A stretch of DNA of 64,000 nucleotides from Bog-756 sp963833585 (GCA_963833585.1 CAWHYF010000001.1:1-64000); one strand, 5' to 3'; shown: positions 1 through 9,374, counted from the stretch's first letter. Made by a program: numbers and translations. The notes: generated by a model from the sequence alone, not told the origin.

Positions 1-1503
1 ATGATCGCTGGGTTCGGCGCGCGATCTTCGAGACGGCCGCGGAGTGGAGCAGCTCGACTGCATCTGCGGGGCGAAGGTACCCTTCCACGCGCTCCCTGTG
101 AATGGCGAGAGCCCATGCTGAGACGAACTGGCGGTGGTTTTGTAGAGCTGGTCGAGCTGGGTGGTGCTGAACGGCACGGTGGTGCCGAACAGGGAGCAGA
201 AGCCCGGGCTATTGCCGATGCCGGCCAGAGCGGCGATCGGGCGCGTCCACCTGCGGGGATCGTGCGCCTCCGATGCTGTTTCCGTTTGCGTCGTCGCTTG
301 AACACCACCGGCGAGACATGAGTGGTCGCCAGACGGGGCGCCGAGGAGGCGGAGTACCCTTGACGACCCACCGGTTGAGCCAATGGACCGCGGCGTCGAG
401 TACCCAGTGCGTGCCACCGGTGTTGATCGGCAATGTGCAGTTGAAGGAACCCGACGGGGTGCGCGTCGGGTTCTGCATGGCAGCCAGGTTTTCGATCGCG
501 CCCTGACCGTTGCCGATGTCGTTGGGCCCGATCGTCGAGCCCGTAGTAGTCGAAGTGCGAGCTGCCGGCGACCTCCCAGAGTCGGAACCGCTTCGGGTTG
601 CCGTAGAACAGGCGGTCGGTCAGGTTGCTGTTGGAGACGTCGGTCTCGCGTCTCGAACTCGAAGACCGGAACATGGAGGTCACTGCGGATCGTCGTCGGG
701 GACGGGGCGGCAAAGGCGGCCTGCGGCGATTGGGAGAGCGGCGCGCCGGTGCCGAACTGGCTGTGGACGAGAAATCCGTCGTAGACGTGCGTCGATCGGC
801 TGGACCGCGTCGATGTAGGTCATGAGCCGACCGGCCGACTGCGACTCACCGGCCGCCATCAACCTGCTGGGGTCGCAGACCCCCCAGGATCGTGGCTGCG
901 TCGCTGGCGGACCGCCTGGCCAGCCTGGGAGAAGATGTCGTAGGAGAAGCTGTCACCCGGATGGGAGAGCGACGAGTAGTCCGCCGGATCAGTGGATCTT
1001 CGCCGAGTTGACGCCGACTTGTTGGGCGGAAACCCCCACCCAGGCAAAGCCGTCCCGAACAAGCTCGTTGTGGGACAACGTCCAGTCCGGGACTGTCGTC
1101 AGTACCGCCGCTCACGTTCAGCCACTCGACCACGACCGTCCCATTGAACTTCTTCGGGACTGATCGGACGGTAGACGGCTATCCGTGTGGTGTACGGCGC
1201 ACTGGCACCAGTCGTTACGTCCCACTTGCCATCACTGGTCAAGGGGCTCACCGGGACGAAGGAATGAGTCGTGCCTGAGAGGAAGAACTGGGACCTCTCA
1301 TAGCCGACCTGCGAGAGATCGAAACTCGTGCCGTACAAGGTTCCGTTGAAGGTCTGCGAACCCACAGGAACCGGGCCCGTCACCGTGACGGCTGACCTGG
1401 CCCTCGCAGCCCCGGCGGGCACGATGCCGATCGGATCTGCAACCAGGGTCATCGTCAAGATACTGGCCGCCAAGACCAATGCAGCAGAGCGACGACGTCT
1501 CAT
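1..1503 (-). pseudogene. alpha/beta hydrolase domain protein (PF20091-like), multiply frameshifted
   Basis: The minus strand reads as one exported hydrolase of about 500 residues, but only by changing frame many times. The start at 1503 has a GAGGGG ribosome site and a signal peptide (MRRRRSAALVLAASILTM) ending near an AGAA/ARA site. Downstream, family landmarks appear in order in different frames: KFNGTVVVEWLNVSGG (~1140), LSHNELVRDGFAWVGVS (~1070), SLSHPGDSFSYDIFSQAG (~980), the nucleophile region AAGESQSAGRL (~855), DGFLVHSQFGTG (~785), GSSHFDYYG (~555) and a C-terminal ADAVELLHSAAVSK close to position 20. I count at least eight frame changes, near 1150, 1085, 1010, 930, 862, 797, 645 and 545, with more between 350 and 120. 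The reading continues to the left edge, so the end is not seen. It is either a decayed gene or poor sequence at this end. Confidence 0.75.
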
Positions 1504-1686
1504 CGGATCCCCCCTCAGCAACGCTGACTGGATCGCCAGTCCCATACGCCGACAATAGTGACACTTGGGGCACCGATCTGTCGCTCGTCTCGATTGCCTG
1601 AAGGAACGTTCAGCACTGGGCCATCCCGGCTGACCGACGAATAGCTACGGTTCAAAAGTGCGTCGCTACGGGAGGAGATGCGAAAG

Positions 1687-2553
1687 ATGCTTCACGGCAC
1701 ACTTGCCCAGTCGATGAAGTTTCGACCGGGTCCTCTGAGAGTGGTCGTGGAGGTTGTTGTCGTCGGAGTTCTGTTGAGCGCCTGTCTGTCGACCTCGGCC
1801 ATTGCGGTGGCTCCGCACAGCCGACATCGTTCTGGCGAGACAACCGCGGGGGTCATTGGTCCTGCGCCCGGGACCGTCGCCCTTTTCGGGGACTCCCTGG
1901 CAGGCCAAGCGACACCATCCTTCAGCGGCTACCTGAAACGCGCCACCGGTGCCATTCCCGTCTCCAGCACCCTGGACGGAACCGCCCCTTGCGATGCGCT
2001 GCCCGGCCTGTTGGCTGCGGCCAGGACGAAGCGTTTCGCTGTCGTTGTCATGGATTTCTCCGGCAACTCGTTGACTCCGTGCATGAGCGGAGCACCGGCG
2101 GGTAGTTCCGCATATTTCAGTAGGTATCGCTATGACATGGGAATAGCTACCAGCGCCCTGGTGAACGCGGGTACCAGTGTCGTTCTCGCTGGATCGCCTC
2201 AGACCCTGAGGCAGTACCGCCGGGGCGGGACAAGCTGGGAATGGTTGAACGACATGCTCGCCTCCGTGGCACGGACCGACCCCGCACAGATTCACTTTGT
2301 CAATGCGGGCGAGTCGGTCATGGATGCGGGTCATTTCACCTGGTCGCTGCCGTGCCTCCGAGACGAAGTGTGCCTCAATGAACCTTCGGCGGGTCGAGAC
2401 ATTGTCCGATCTCCAGACGGATCCCATTTCTGTCCCAATGCCCGGCCTTCCGTTAGGGGGGTGGTCGGACCCTGCACCGAGTACATGTCGGGGGCATTCC
2501 GCTATGGCACCGCTATGGCCGCCGCAGCCCTGCAGCTACTGACCCATCGATGA
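1687..2553 (+). CDS. SGNH/GDSL-type hydrolase, predicted lipoprotein
   Basis: Secreted SGNH-fold esterase of 288 residues. After a hydrophobic leader there is a lipobox-like LLSAC about residues 30-33, suggesting a lipid-anchored protein. The block I nucleophile is in GDSLAGQ (Ser about 70), and the C-terminal catalytic pair is SPDGSHF (Asp about 244, His about 247), the usual D-x-x-H spacing. The closest recognisable relatives are the SGNH domains found at the C-terminus of OafA-type acyltransferases, so a role in adding or removing acyl groups on surface sugars is an inference. GGAGGAG at 1671-1677 is too close to the ATG at 1678 and sits well for the in-frame ATG at 1687; an ATG at 1714 is also possible. 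The hydrolase is followed 68 bases later by the two-component pair. Confidence 0.8.
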   Translation: MLHGTLAQSMKFRPGPLRVVVEVVVVGVLLSACLSTSAIAVAPHSRHRSGETTAGVIGPAPGTVALFGDSLAGQATPSFSGYLKRATGAIPVSSTLDGTAPCDALPGLLAAARTKRFAVVVMDFSGNSLTPCMSGAPAGSSAYFSRYRYDMGIATSALVNAGTSVVLAGSPQTLRQYRRGGTSWEWLNDMLASVARTDPAQIHFVNAGESVMDAGHFTWSLPCLRDEVCLNEPSAGRDIVRSPDGSHFCPNARPSVRGVVGPCTEYMSGAFRYGTAMAAAALQLLTHR

Positions 2554-2621
2554 AAGACTCAAGGGACAGCCGGTGAACTAGGGGTTCCCCTCGGCGTAGC
2601 AGGGGGAGGGAGAGGCAGAGA

Positions 2622-3304
2622 ATGAGGATTCTCATCGTTGAGGACGACTTGGATCTCTCCACCAAATTTCAACGTGTCATGCTGCGCGAGGGCTTCGATT
2701 GTGATGTTGAACACGACGGAGAGGTCGGGCTGAACCGGGCAGTCGCCAACTCCTACGACCTCGTCGTCCTGGACATCATGCTGCCGACCATGAATGGATT
2801 CAAGGTCTGCGGGTCTCTGCGCGAGAAGGGCATCTGGGTACCTATTCTCATGTTGACGGCCAAGTCGGGCGAATGGGACGAAGCAGAAAGCTTGGAGACC
2901 GGCGCCGACGACTACTTGACCAAGCCCGTCTCGACGGTCGTTCTGCTGGCGCATATTCGTGCATTGATCCGGCGCTCCCATTTGGGAGACGCCTCGAACC
3001 TCACCGTCGACGGAATCACCCTTGACCCGATCTCGAAGAAGTGTGGCGACGGAACCATCCAGTTGGCCCTAACGGGACGTGAGACCGAGGTCCTTGCCTT
3101 CCTGATGTTGAGGCAGGGCCTCGTGGCCTAAAGAGCGAGGTGATTCGAGCCGTGTGGGGAGAGGGATTCGAAGGCGACGACAATATCGTCGAGGTGTACG
3201 TCCGGCATCTTCGGCGCAAACTGGAATCAGCGTTCGGTCGAAGTCTGATCGAAACCGTTCGTGGTTCGGGATATCGGTTGTCCACGAGTCTGTGCGGTCA
3301 ATGA
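2622..3304 (+). pseudogene. OmpR/PhoB-family response regulator, single frameshift
   Basis: Two-component response regulator. The receiver domain is complete: acidic pocket EDD at 7-9, phospho-acceptor Asp51 in VVLDIMLP, and Lys101 in YLTKP. The winged-helix DNA-binding domain begins normally (TGRETEVLAFLML) but meets a TAA at 3129. Reading continues in the +2 frame as KSEVIRAVWGEGFEGDDN and VYVRHLRRKLE to ETVRGSGYRL, stopping at 3302-3304. Replacing one missing base at 3129-3131 restores the whole protein (about 227 residues). The restored stop overlaps the kinase start as ATGA, the normal arrangement, which argues that the missing base is recent or a sequencing error. If the frameshift is real, the product lacks most of its DNA-binding domain. 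Confidence 0.85.
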
Positions 3305-4662
3305 CTACGCGTGCTTCGGTTTTCCGATCGCTCAGATTTCGGATTACCGCGTTGGCGATGATCGTAATTGTCGCCGTGCTGGTTCTCGTCGCACTTGTGT
3401 TGCTTGGATCTGTGAAGCAACACGTGCTCCAACAGGTTGACCGAGGTCTGGTGAACGACGCCGTCTATGTTCGGACTCAGCTGCGAAGCCACGTGATTTT
3501 GGGACGCACCAGTCCACAGGGATCATTGGGACAATTGGTGTTCGTCGACGGATCGCTGATCGGGGCGAGCTCCAACCTCAAAGGTCAGCCACCGCTGATC
3601 AAAGTGAGCCCAGTAGGGCAGAAACCGAAGCTCGTCACAGTTCAGAACCGGCACTTTGGACCGCTTCGGGTAGTAGAAGTGCAGCTAGGTGGGAGGAGCT
3701 CGCCCGTTCTTGTCGAGGCCCAGCAGATTGGCCAACTGCTCGAAGGGAACAACTCGCTCTCCCTCTTCCTCGCGGTGTTGCTGCCGATACTTGCCGTTGT
3801 GCTCGGAGTACTCATCTGGATTGTCGTCGGCTTGGCCATGAAACCGGTCGATACCATTCGGGCCGCGGTCGACGAGATCTCCGAGGGGAGTGTCGACGAG
3901 CGCCTGCCGAGTCCTCGGACTGGTGATGAAGTAGAGCGCCTTGTGGACACCTTGAACCGAATGTTGGAGAGGCTCCAAAGGGCGATCAAGCGCGAGCGAA
4001 GGTTCATCGCCGACGCGAGTCACGAGCTGAAGACTCCAATCGCTGCTATGAGAACGGTACTCGAGACCAACAATGACCGGCGTTCCGCCACCGAGGCGGT
4101 TCATTTTGCCACGGCCTTGAGCTCGCTCCAGCGACTTGAGGTCTTGGCCGAGGACCTTCTGCTGCTGGGGTCGGATCAGGCGGCTGCGACGATGGCTCAG
4201 TCTCGACCCATTGACGTTGATGAGCTCGTACTTGAGAAAGCAGAGCACCTTCGACGGACGACGAACCTGGAGATTGACACGTCAAAGGTGTCCGGTGGGC
4301 AAGTGTTGGCGAGAGAGGTCGACATGATGCGGGTAATTGACAATCTTGCGTCGAATGCTGTTCGACACGCTGAAACGTACGTGGGAATTGCGATCACCGA
4401 GAGCAACGGAGCGGTCCGTCTGACGGTCTCCGACGACGGGATTGGGATTCCCGTCGAACTCAGGCGGAGCATCTTCGACAGATTTGTAAGAATCGAAGGT
4501 GATCGCAATCGTGGTACCGGCGGCACGGGGCTGGGTCTCTCCATTGTCTCGGACATTGTCGATCGATACGGAGGAACGGTCCGTGCCACCTCATCGACAA
4601 GAGGGGGTGCGTCCTTTGTGGTAGAGATGCCGGCGGCCAACGTGTTGCACGCCAAGCCCTAG
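3301..4662 (+). CDS. Sensor histidine kinase (HAMP-HisKA-HATPase)
   Basis: Membrane sensor kinase of 453 residues, partner of the response regulator immediately upstream (ATGA overlap). It has a first membrane helix about residues 18-38 and an extracytoplasmic sensor region of roughly 110 residues. A second helix follows about 155-180, then a HAMP domain and a dimerisation H-box FIADASHELKTP with the phosphorylated His at 241. The ATP-binding domain has an N box (DNLASNAVRHAE), a G1 box (DDGIGIP) and a G2 box (GTGLGLSIV). Architecture and pairing are typical of actinobacterial OmpR-type systems (MprB/TcrY-like). The signal sensed cannot be read from the sequence. The start was chosen because of the coupling overlap; the open frame runs further upstream inside the regulator gene but that part is noncoding shadow. 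Confidence 0.93.
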   Translation: MTTRASVFRSLRFRITALAMIVIVAVLVLVALVLLGSVKQHVLQQVDRGLVNDAVYVRTQLRSHVILGRTSPQGSLGQLVFVDGSLIGASSNLKGQPPLIKVSPVGQKPKLVTVQNRHFGPLRVVEVQLGGRSSPVLVEAQQIGQLLEGNNSLSLFLAVLLPILAVVLGVLIWIVVGLAMKPVDTIRAAVDEISEGSVDERLPSPRTGDEVERLVDTLNRMLERLQRAIKRERRFIADASHELKTPIAAMRTVLETNNDRRSATEAVHFATALSSLQRLEVLAEDLLLLGSDQAAATMAQSRPIDVDELVLEKAEHLRRTTNLEIDTSKVSGGQVLAREVDMMRVIDNLASNAVRHAETYVGIAITESNGAVRLTVSDDGIGIPVELRRSIFDRFVRIEGDRNRGTGGTGLGLSIVSDIVDRYGGTVRATSSTRGGASFVVEMPAANVLHAKP

Positions 4663-5023
4663 GCTGCCGCCCCGGTGGAACGGGCGGGAGCGCCGGAGAT
4701 GTGGCACTGTGCGACCACGAGCGCGAAACGTGTGAGGAAGAGCCTGCCACCGGCCGCGCCCCAGGAACGCGGAGTGAGGGCGCGGGGGAGGGGTAGTTCG
4801 GCAAAGGCGAGGGCACTCGGTCGAAGCGCAGAGTCCGTCCGGCGCTACCGGTGCGCCCTCGTTCGTGATGTCTCCGAGCGAGCGGATCTTCTCGCCAAGC
4901 CTTGGTCCCGTCCACTGCCACGGACGAGCATCTGCCCGTGACTCGACCGAGACCCGGAGGCCCTAAGGTCGACAGCGTCGCGCCACTGAGGGATGGTCGG
5001 GCGTGTCGCCCACGGTGGGACGA
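4663..5023. other. Intergenic stretch, nothing recognised
   Basis: About 360 bases between the 3' ends of the histidine kinase and the ECF41 sigma factor. Short open frames on both strands show no family resemblance and no ribosome site. I see no convincing terminator with a T-tract. Confidence 0.5.
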
Positions 5024-5887
5024 TCACCTCCGCAGTTCGGCCGTCTCCTCCAACCGGCCCAGCTTCTGCGGGTTGCGCATCGCGTAGATCCGGGTGATCC
5101 GGTCAGCCTCCACCACCAGACTCACCGCGGTGACTTCGCCACCGACGTCGATCCGGGCGCCCGGCATCCCGTTCAGCCATGCCGTGCTAGCCACGAAGTC
5201 CGGGATCTTCGCCGCCCGGGCGAGGAAGGCCACCACCCTCTCAACTCCGCTGATCGGCTTGCGGGCCGCCGCCGCCAGACCGCCACCATCGGCGATCAAT
5301 ACCACCTCGGGGTCGAGCACCTCCACTAGCCCCTGTACGTCGCCGGTGGTGACGGCCGACATGAACTTATCCACGGCTATCTGCTGTCGGACTCGGTCCA
5401 CCTGCGTCCGCGGTCGCCTCGCCGCCACGTGCTCTCGGGCTCGGTGAGCAATCTGGCGGACCGCCGCCGGAGTCTTGCCCACGATGTCGGCAATTTCGTC
5501 AAAGGGAGTCTCGAAGACCTCGCGTAGTACGAACACGGCCCGCTCGGACGGACCGAGGGTCTCCAATACGGTCAGCATCGCGATCGAGACGTTCTCGGCG
5601 AGTTCGGCGTCCTCGGCCACATCCGGACTGGTGAGCAGCGGTTCGGGCAGCCATTCTCCGACGTATTCCTCCCGGCGGCGAGACACCGATCGGAGCCGGT
5701 TCAGCGACTGCCGGGTGACCATCCGGACCAGGTAGGCCCGCGGGTCACGCACCTCTGTCTGGTTTACGTCGGCCCACCGCAGCCAGGTGTCCTGGACAAC
5801 GTCCTCGGCGTCGGCCGCAGAGCCGAGCATTTCGTAGGCCACGGTGAACAGCAGGCTGCGGTGGGTGACGAAGGGGTTGTCGGTCAC
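5024..5887 (-). CDS. ECF41-family RNA polymerase sigma factor with SnoaL-like C-terminal domain
   Basis: Extracytoplasmic-function sigma factor of 287 residues. Sigma region 2 (FTVAYEMLGSAADAEDVVQD) and region 4 (LGPSERAVFVLREVFETP) are followed by a SnoaL-like domain instead of partnering with an anti-sigma factor. The ECF41 hallmarks are present: WLPEPL between regions 2 and 4, DGGG in the C-terminal domain, WLNGMPG, and a terminal NPQKL (consensus NPDKL). In this group the fused domain modulates sigma activity. The GTG at 5887 is chosen as start because it overlaps the stop of the upstream gene as GTGA and gives the family's usual N-terminus; an ATG 36 bases upstream is possible. It is the second gene of an operon with the carboxymuconolactone decarboxylase-like gene, the standard ECF41 partner. 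Confidence 0.9.
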   Translation of the reverse strand: MTDNPFVTHRSLLFTVAYEMLGSAADAEDVVQDTWLRWADVNQTEVRDPRAYLVRMVTRQSLNRLRSVSRRREEYVGEWLPEPLLTSPDVAEDAELAENVSIAMLTVLETLGPSERAVFVLREVFETPFDEIADIVGKTPAAVRQIAHRAREHVAARRPRTQVDRVRQQIAVDKFMSAVTTGDVQGLVEVLDPEVVLIADGGGLAAAARKPISGVERVVAFLARAAKIPDFVASTAWLNGMPGARIDVGGEVTAVSLVVEADRITRIYAMRNPQKLGRLEETAELRR

Positions 5888-6462
5888 GGCGTCGAGTCCA
5901 CGGCGAGCGGCTTCAGGTGACACGCCGCTGAGAGCTCCTGGGACTCGATGCCCAACGCGGTGTTGGTTCGGGTGTACAGGTTTGCCAGCGCGATGAACGA
6001 GGTCAATTCGACCAGAGCGGCCGGGCCGAGTGCCTCGAGCAGCGTGGCAGACAATTCGTCGGTCACTGTCGGCGGGGTCTGGGTCATTGCCTCGGCATAC
6101 TCCATGACCTCGCGCTCCACGGGCGTGAATACATCCGACTCACGCCACCGAGGTACCTCACGCGCCTTGGTCTCGTCGAGTCCCTCGTTGTGGGCCTGGA
6201 AGTAGCCGAGGTCCAGACAGAAGCTGCAGCCGACCAGGCTGGCCACCGCCATGTGGGCGAACGACTTCAGGTTTGCGTCACACCGGTCCCACTTCTGTGC
6301 CTTACGACCGACACTGAAGCCGAAATTCAGCACTCTCCGATTGTGCCATGCCACCTCGACCGGCTCGGGCACCTCACCGAACATCCGGCGGGACACCCGC
6401 TTGACGATCGCGCCATAGGCGCCGGTCAACTCGGCCCTCGGGATCCTTGGACTGCTGGCCAT
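5884..6462 (-). CDS. Carboxymuconolactone decarboxylase (CMD/AhpD-like) family protein, ECF41 partner
   Basis: Protein of 192 residues with the CMD/AhpD helical fold. The redox pair CSFC (Cys79 and Cys82) lies in MAVASLVGCSFCLDLG, the position of the AhpD-type active cysteines, so a peroxidase or disulfide-exchange role is plausible but unproven. The start at 6462 is fixed by a near-perfect AAGGAGG ribosome site six bases upstream. It overlaps the ECF41 sigma gene by four bases and is preceded by an ECF41-type promoter at 6496-6522. In ECF41 modules the first gene is one of the 'COE' families (carboxymuconolactone decarboxylase, oxidoreductase or epimerase); this is the C type. The natural substrate is unknown. 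Confidence 0.9.
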   Translation of the reverse strand: MASSPRIPRAELTGAYGAIVKRVSRRMFGEVPEPVEVAWHNRRVLNFGFSVGRKAQKWDRCDANLKSFAHMAVASLVGCSFCLDLGYFQAHNEGLDETKAREVPRWRESDVFTPVEREVMEYAEAMTQTPPTVTDELSATLLEALGPAALVELTSFIALANLYTRTNTALGIESQELSAACHLKPLAVDSTP

Positions 6463-6495
6463 AATTCCTCCTTGGGTCATTGCCTTTGACATGGA

Positions 6496-6522
6496 GACAC
6501 CGGCCATGGCCCGAATGTGACA
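6496..6522 (-). promoter_or_regulatory. Candidate ECF41-type promoter (-35 TGTCACA, -10 TGTC)
   Basis: On the minus strand TGTCACA (6522-6516) is followed by exactly 16 bases and then TGTC (6499-6496). The published ECF41 target motif, as I recall it, is TGTCACA with a 16-base spacer and CGTC. The -35 matches fully and the -10 in three of four bases. It lies 34 bases upstream of the CMD start, ahead of the operon encoding the sigma factor, as expected for an autoregulated ECF41 module. Confidence 0.65.
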
Positions 6523-6881
6523 ATTCCGAGCCGGATATTCCTCGGTACCTGAGCCGCGCTTCGGCCTCCCGGCCCTTCCGGGACCCTCCGGAACCCCCGC
6601 TGTCAGGGTGGGGCAGCTCGAGGGGAGGGTGACAGTCCAACACCTCCTTCGGGGCGCCGCTCTGGTCCGTCTGCGGGCCGGCTCTCGCACTGGTGGAGGG
6701 CAGCGGCGTGAAGCCGGACGGACGTCCCAAACCTGCAGGTCCGGGGTCAACGGGTGGCCAGGCCCCCGGGTCACAGGATCGTGGGTAGATTGGAGTGGCC
6801 CCCGGTCACCGGATTCCATTCGGAGCAGAGGTCAAATGCGGAAGCGATCGAAGGAAGTGGCTTCGTCGATTGGGGGAATCC
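6523..6881. other. Divergent intergenic region
   Basis: About 360 bases between the ECF41 operon promoter and the start of the secreted protein on the plus strand. Apart from the ECF41-type promoter next to it I see no gene, repeat or recognisable operator. The first 35 codons' worth of open frame before 6882 lacks a ribosome site. Confidence 0.45.
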
Positions 6882-7719
6882 ATGAGCTCTGAACGCCGGC
6901 GTTTCTATGATGGAGCGCCGTTTACTCTTCGTCGTCACTGGCGGGTTCACCGGTTACTGGCGATGGCCGTGGCGATCCTGACAATCTCCGCTGGTGCGGC
7001 CGGTGTCGGAGCGGGTGTCGCCGGTGCGGTGGTCTCGGGCGGCCCGCCCGCCCCGAGTACCATTGCTGGCCCTCAGGCTGTTGCGTCTTCCGGTCAGATC
7101 GATTCGCTTGTCGTGACACCCGAAACCGTGCTGGCCGGATCCGAAGTGGTGATCACCTTCCAAATTCTCCGGCGGATCCGCGCAGACGCAATTTGGGGTG
7201 GTCATCACCGACCTGAACGATGAGTTCAATCCGTTCTCCTGCGACCAGACCCTCATCTCTGGAACCTCCGCCGACGGAACGGATCAGGACGTGTGTCCTG
7301 TCCCCACTGGAGCGTACATCGGCAACTACACGGCCCAAGGGGTGATCTACTCGCCTGGCCCTCCGCCTTCCGTCGTGTTCGGCCCGCAAGCTGCCTTTGC
7401 GGTTGTTTCCAGTCAGGCGATCACCATTACAACGAAGTCCCTTCCGAACGGTGTCGTATGGAACACGACCGACAAGTTGAGATACTCGGCGAGTCTGTCG
7501 GCGGTCGGAGGAAATGCTCCCTATAGGTGGTCACTGGCATCAGGGTCCGGTCCGTTGCCTCCGGGCCTCAAACTCAGGAGGTCAACCGGTGTCATTTGGG
7601 GCAAAGCCACGACTGCGGGCAGCTATCTGTTCACTGTGCAAGTCGTGGATTCGAAGACCAGCACAGCGCCACACACTCGGAACATGGCGGCCCTGACCCT
7701 GTCGATCGCCATCTCGTAG
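6882..7719 (+). pseudogene. Secreted protein with putative-Ig (He_PIG-like) domain, single frameshift
   Basis: Exported protein of about 278 residues once one base is removed. The N-terminus (MSSERRRFYDG) is followed by a long hydrophobic leader (LLAMAVAILTISAGAAGVG). A beta-rich segment follows, with a cysteine-containing loop SCDQTLISG. The C-terminal 90 residues look like a He_PIG-type putative Ig domain (APYRWSLASGSGPLPPGLKL, then GKATTAGSYLFTVQVVDS). The frame changes at about 7160: CAA-A-TTCTCC carries one extra A in an AAA run, and deleting it joins FQ to FSGGSAQTQFGVVITDLN. Such proteins are usually cell-wall or extracellular; no catalytic motif is visible. It stands alone, with no operon partner. 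Confidence 0.7.
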
Positions 7720-7845
7720 TCTGACAGCGGGCAAGCGAGCCGCCCTGCCATGAATCGTGCGGTTGACGCTCCGCCGAGTCAGAACGCAATACCTCGCCCT
7801 GGCGGCTCGTCGAATCATTCACCAGATCGGGCAGACCCGGAGGGC

Positions 7846-8460
7846 CTAAGGGTCCAGCACGCCCGCATTGACAAGGGCCAGTCGAGCTTCGACAGTCCCG
7901 TGTACCTGTATCGATCGGTATCCGAACGAACGGGCGGCCTCGACATTCAGAAGCACGTCGTCGAGAAAGAGGATTCGAGCCGGATCTGACCCCAGCTGGC
8001 TCGCCACCGTGCTGAACACCGCGGGGTCGGGTTTCACCAACCCGAGATCGAAGGACAGGAACCGCTGCTGAAACTGTTCGAGGATCGGCCATTGAGCGAA
8101 CTGGTGCTCCCAGTGCAACCGGTTCGTGTTGCTGAGACATCCGATGGGAAGTTGGTCCTTGACTTCAGCCAAGAGCGTTGAAGATCCGACGAATGGGCCC
8201 ACCGGCCAGTCTCGAAACAACTCGAGAAACCGATCGGGAGTGATCGTGAGGTCCCATTCCGCAACGACACCGGTGGCAAACTCGGTTGGTGAGCAGCGGC
8301 CACTTTCAAATCGTCGGACCCAGGGGCTCGTCAGCCACTGTTGCCAAATGAGGTCGTCGTCGGAGATTCCCGCCAGCTCCTGCATCGCCGAAACGCCTCC
8401 AAGTTCGATGAGGACGCCGCCCAGATCGAACAAGACGATGTCAAGGTCTCCGCTGGCCAC
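7846..8460 (-). CDS. HAD-superfamily hydrolase (subfamily IA, YihX-like)
   Basis: Haloacid dehalogenase-type phosphatase of about 204 residues. Motif I is FDLGGVL (nucleophile Asp about 12; the usual second Asp is Gly, as in the YihX-like subgroup). Motif II is in CLSNTN, motif III is the Lys of KPDPAVF, and motif IV is ILFLDD. A helical cap lies between motifs I and II (WQQWLTSPWVRRFESG). Substrates of this group are small phosphorylated sugars or related metabolites; the specific one cannot be inferred. The GTG at 8460 places motif I at its usual distance from the N-terminus, but no good ribosome site is visible. The open frame extends upstream in low-quality sequence. Confidence 0.8.
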   Translation of the reverse strand: MASGDLDIVLFDLGGVLIELGGVSAMQELAGISDDDLIWQQWLTSPWVRRFESGRCSPTEFATGVVAEWDLTITPDRFLELFRDWPVGPFVGSSTLLAEVKDQLPIGCLSNTNRLHWEHQFAQWPILEQFQQRFLSFDLGLVKPDPAVFSTVASQLGSDPARILFLDDVLLNVEAARSFGYRSIQVHGTVEARLALVNAGVLDP

Positions 8461-8611
8461 GACATGAAATGTAGTCCGCTGGGTCGAGCTAGGGAGTCTG
8501 AATCGGTCCGGACTTGGGGTCGTTCCAATCGGAGGACGACTCTGGACATGGTGAGCCCGATCGGGGCTGACAGGAAGCGCGGGATGCTCACCGTAAGGCG
8601 TGGCTGGGGCC

Positions 8612-9280
8612 TCAATCGTGACGATCCAGATACCAGTGGCGCACGACGCTGGGAAACCACTCATCTTCTTTTCCCGGGTACGGAGCGATCGAGAAGCGGC
8701 TGATGGTCTGTTGGCCACCTTCGTGATCGCCGTAGAGCAGGTCGATGATCAGCGGACTGGTCGTCGCTATCGCCGTCTCCACCCGGTGACGGTCGGGGTC
8801 GTCCGGTGTCCGGATGGCCGCCTGCCAGAAGCTGAGATCGCCAGGTGGCGAGTACAGATCTCGAGATTGGGACCGAAAGGAGTGTGGGTCGGGCTGGGTC
8901 TGGATCGGCTCCGATCGCATCTCTTCGACGGAAGCTCTCGGATTGATGAGTTCTGCGGCGTCGATCCTCCAACCCTGCAGGATGGCAATGCCAGAACCGA
9001 CGTTCTGAAGGGACATGGCCATGAATATGACACCGTCCTCCTCCTCGAGGATCGCCCGGCCAGGGGCCAACGCCGCCCAATGCCCGTCTCCCCATCGGAT
9101 CTTCTGAATCGTCTCGTGAGGACGCGACGCGAACAGCACCGGACGCAGTCCAATCTGGAGCGCACGCTCCGCGTTGCGGGCCGACCGATTGGCAGAGCGG
9201 ATTGATGCGAAAGTGGCTGCGGCCAAGACCAGAGTGCCTACCGCGGTCCCCCAGGAAGCCCAGTCGACGGTGCCGATCAC
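8612..9280 (-). CDS. Hypothetical protein with N-terminal membrane anchor
   Basis: A 222-residue protein that I cannot assign to a named family. The first 30 residues contain one membrane helix (WASWGTAVGTLVLAAATFASI), followed by an amphipathic, Arg/Asn-rich linker (RSANRSARNAERAL). The remaining soluble domain is mixed alpha/beta, with tryptophans in RWGDGHW and LQGWRID. This layout, a short anchor followed by a cytoplasmic domain, is common among uncharacterised actinobacterial proteins. The gene ends about 150 bases before the HAD hydrolase start on the same strand, so co-transcription is possible. Confidence 0.65.
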   Translation of the reverse strand: MIGTVDWASWGTAVGTLVLAAATFASIRSANRSARNAERALQIGLRPVLFASRPHETIQKIRWGDGHWAALAPGRAILEEEDGVIFMAMSLQNVGSGIAILQGWRIDAAELINPRASVEEMRSEPIQTQPDPHSFRSQSRDLYSPPGDLSFWQAAIRTPDDPDRHRVETAIATTSPLIIDLLYGDHEGGQQTISRFSIAPYPGKEDEWFPSVVRHWYLDRHD

Positions 9281-9374
9281 GGCAGGTCTCCGAGAGGGAG
9301 GCCGGTCGGATCCAGAGAACTGCTTGCCTCCGGCAGTCCGGTCTCAGGTGGGACGACGGGGTCCCGCGTCGGCA

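Noticed and set aside
3120..3140. Programmed ribosomal frameshifting in the response regulator
   Set aside because: No slippery heptamer or downstream stem is visible, and many unrelated genes in the window show the same kind of single-base break.
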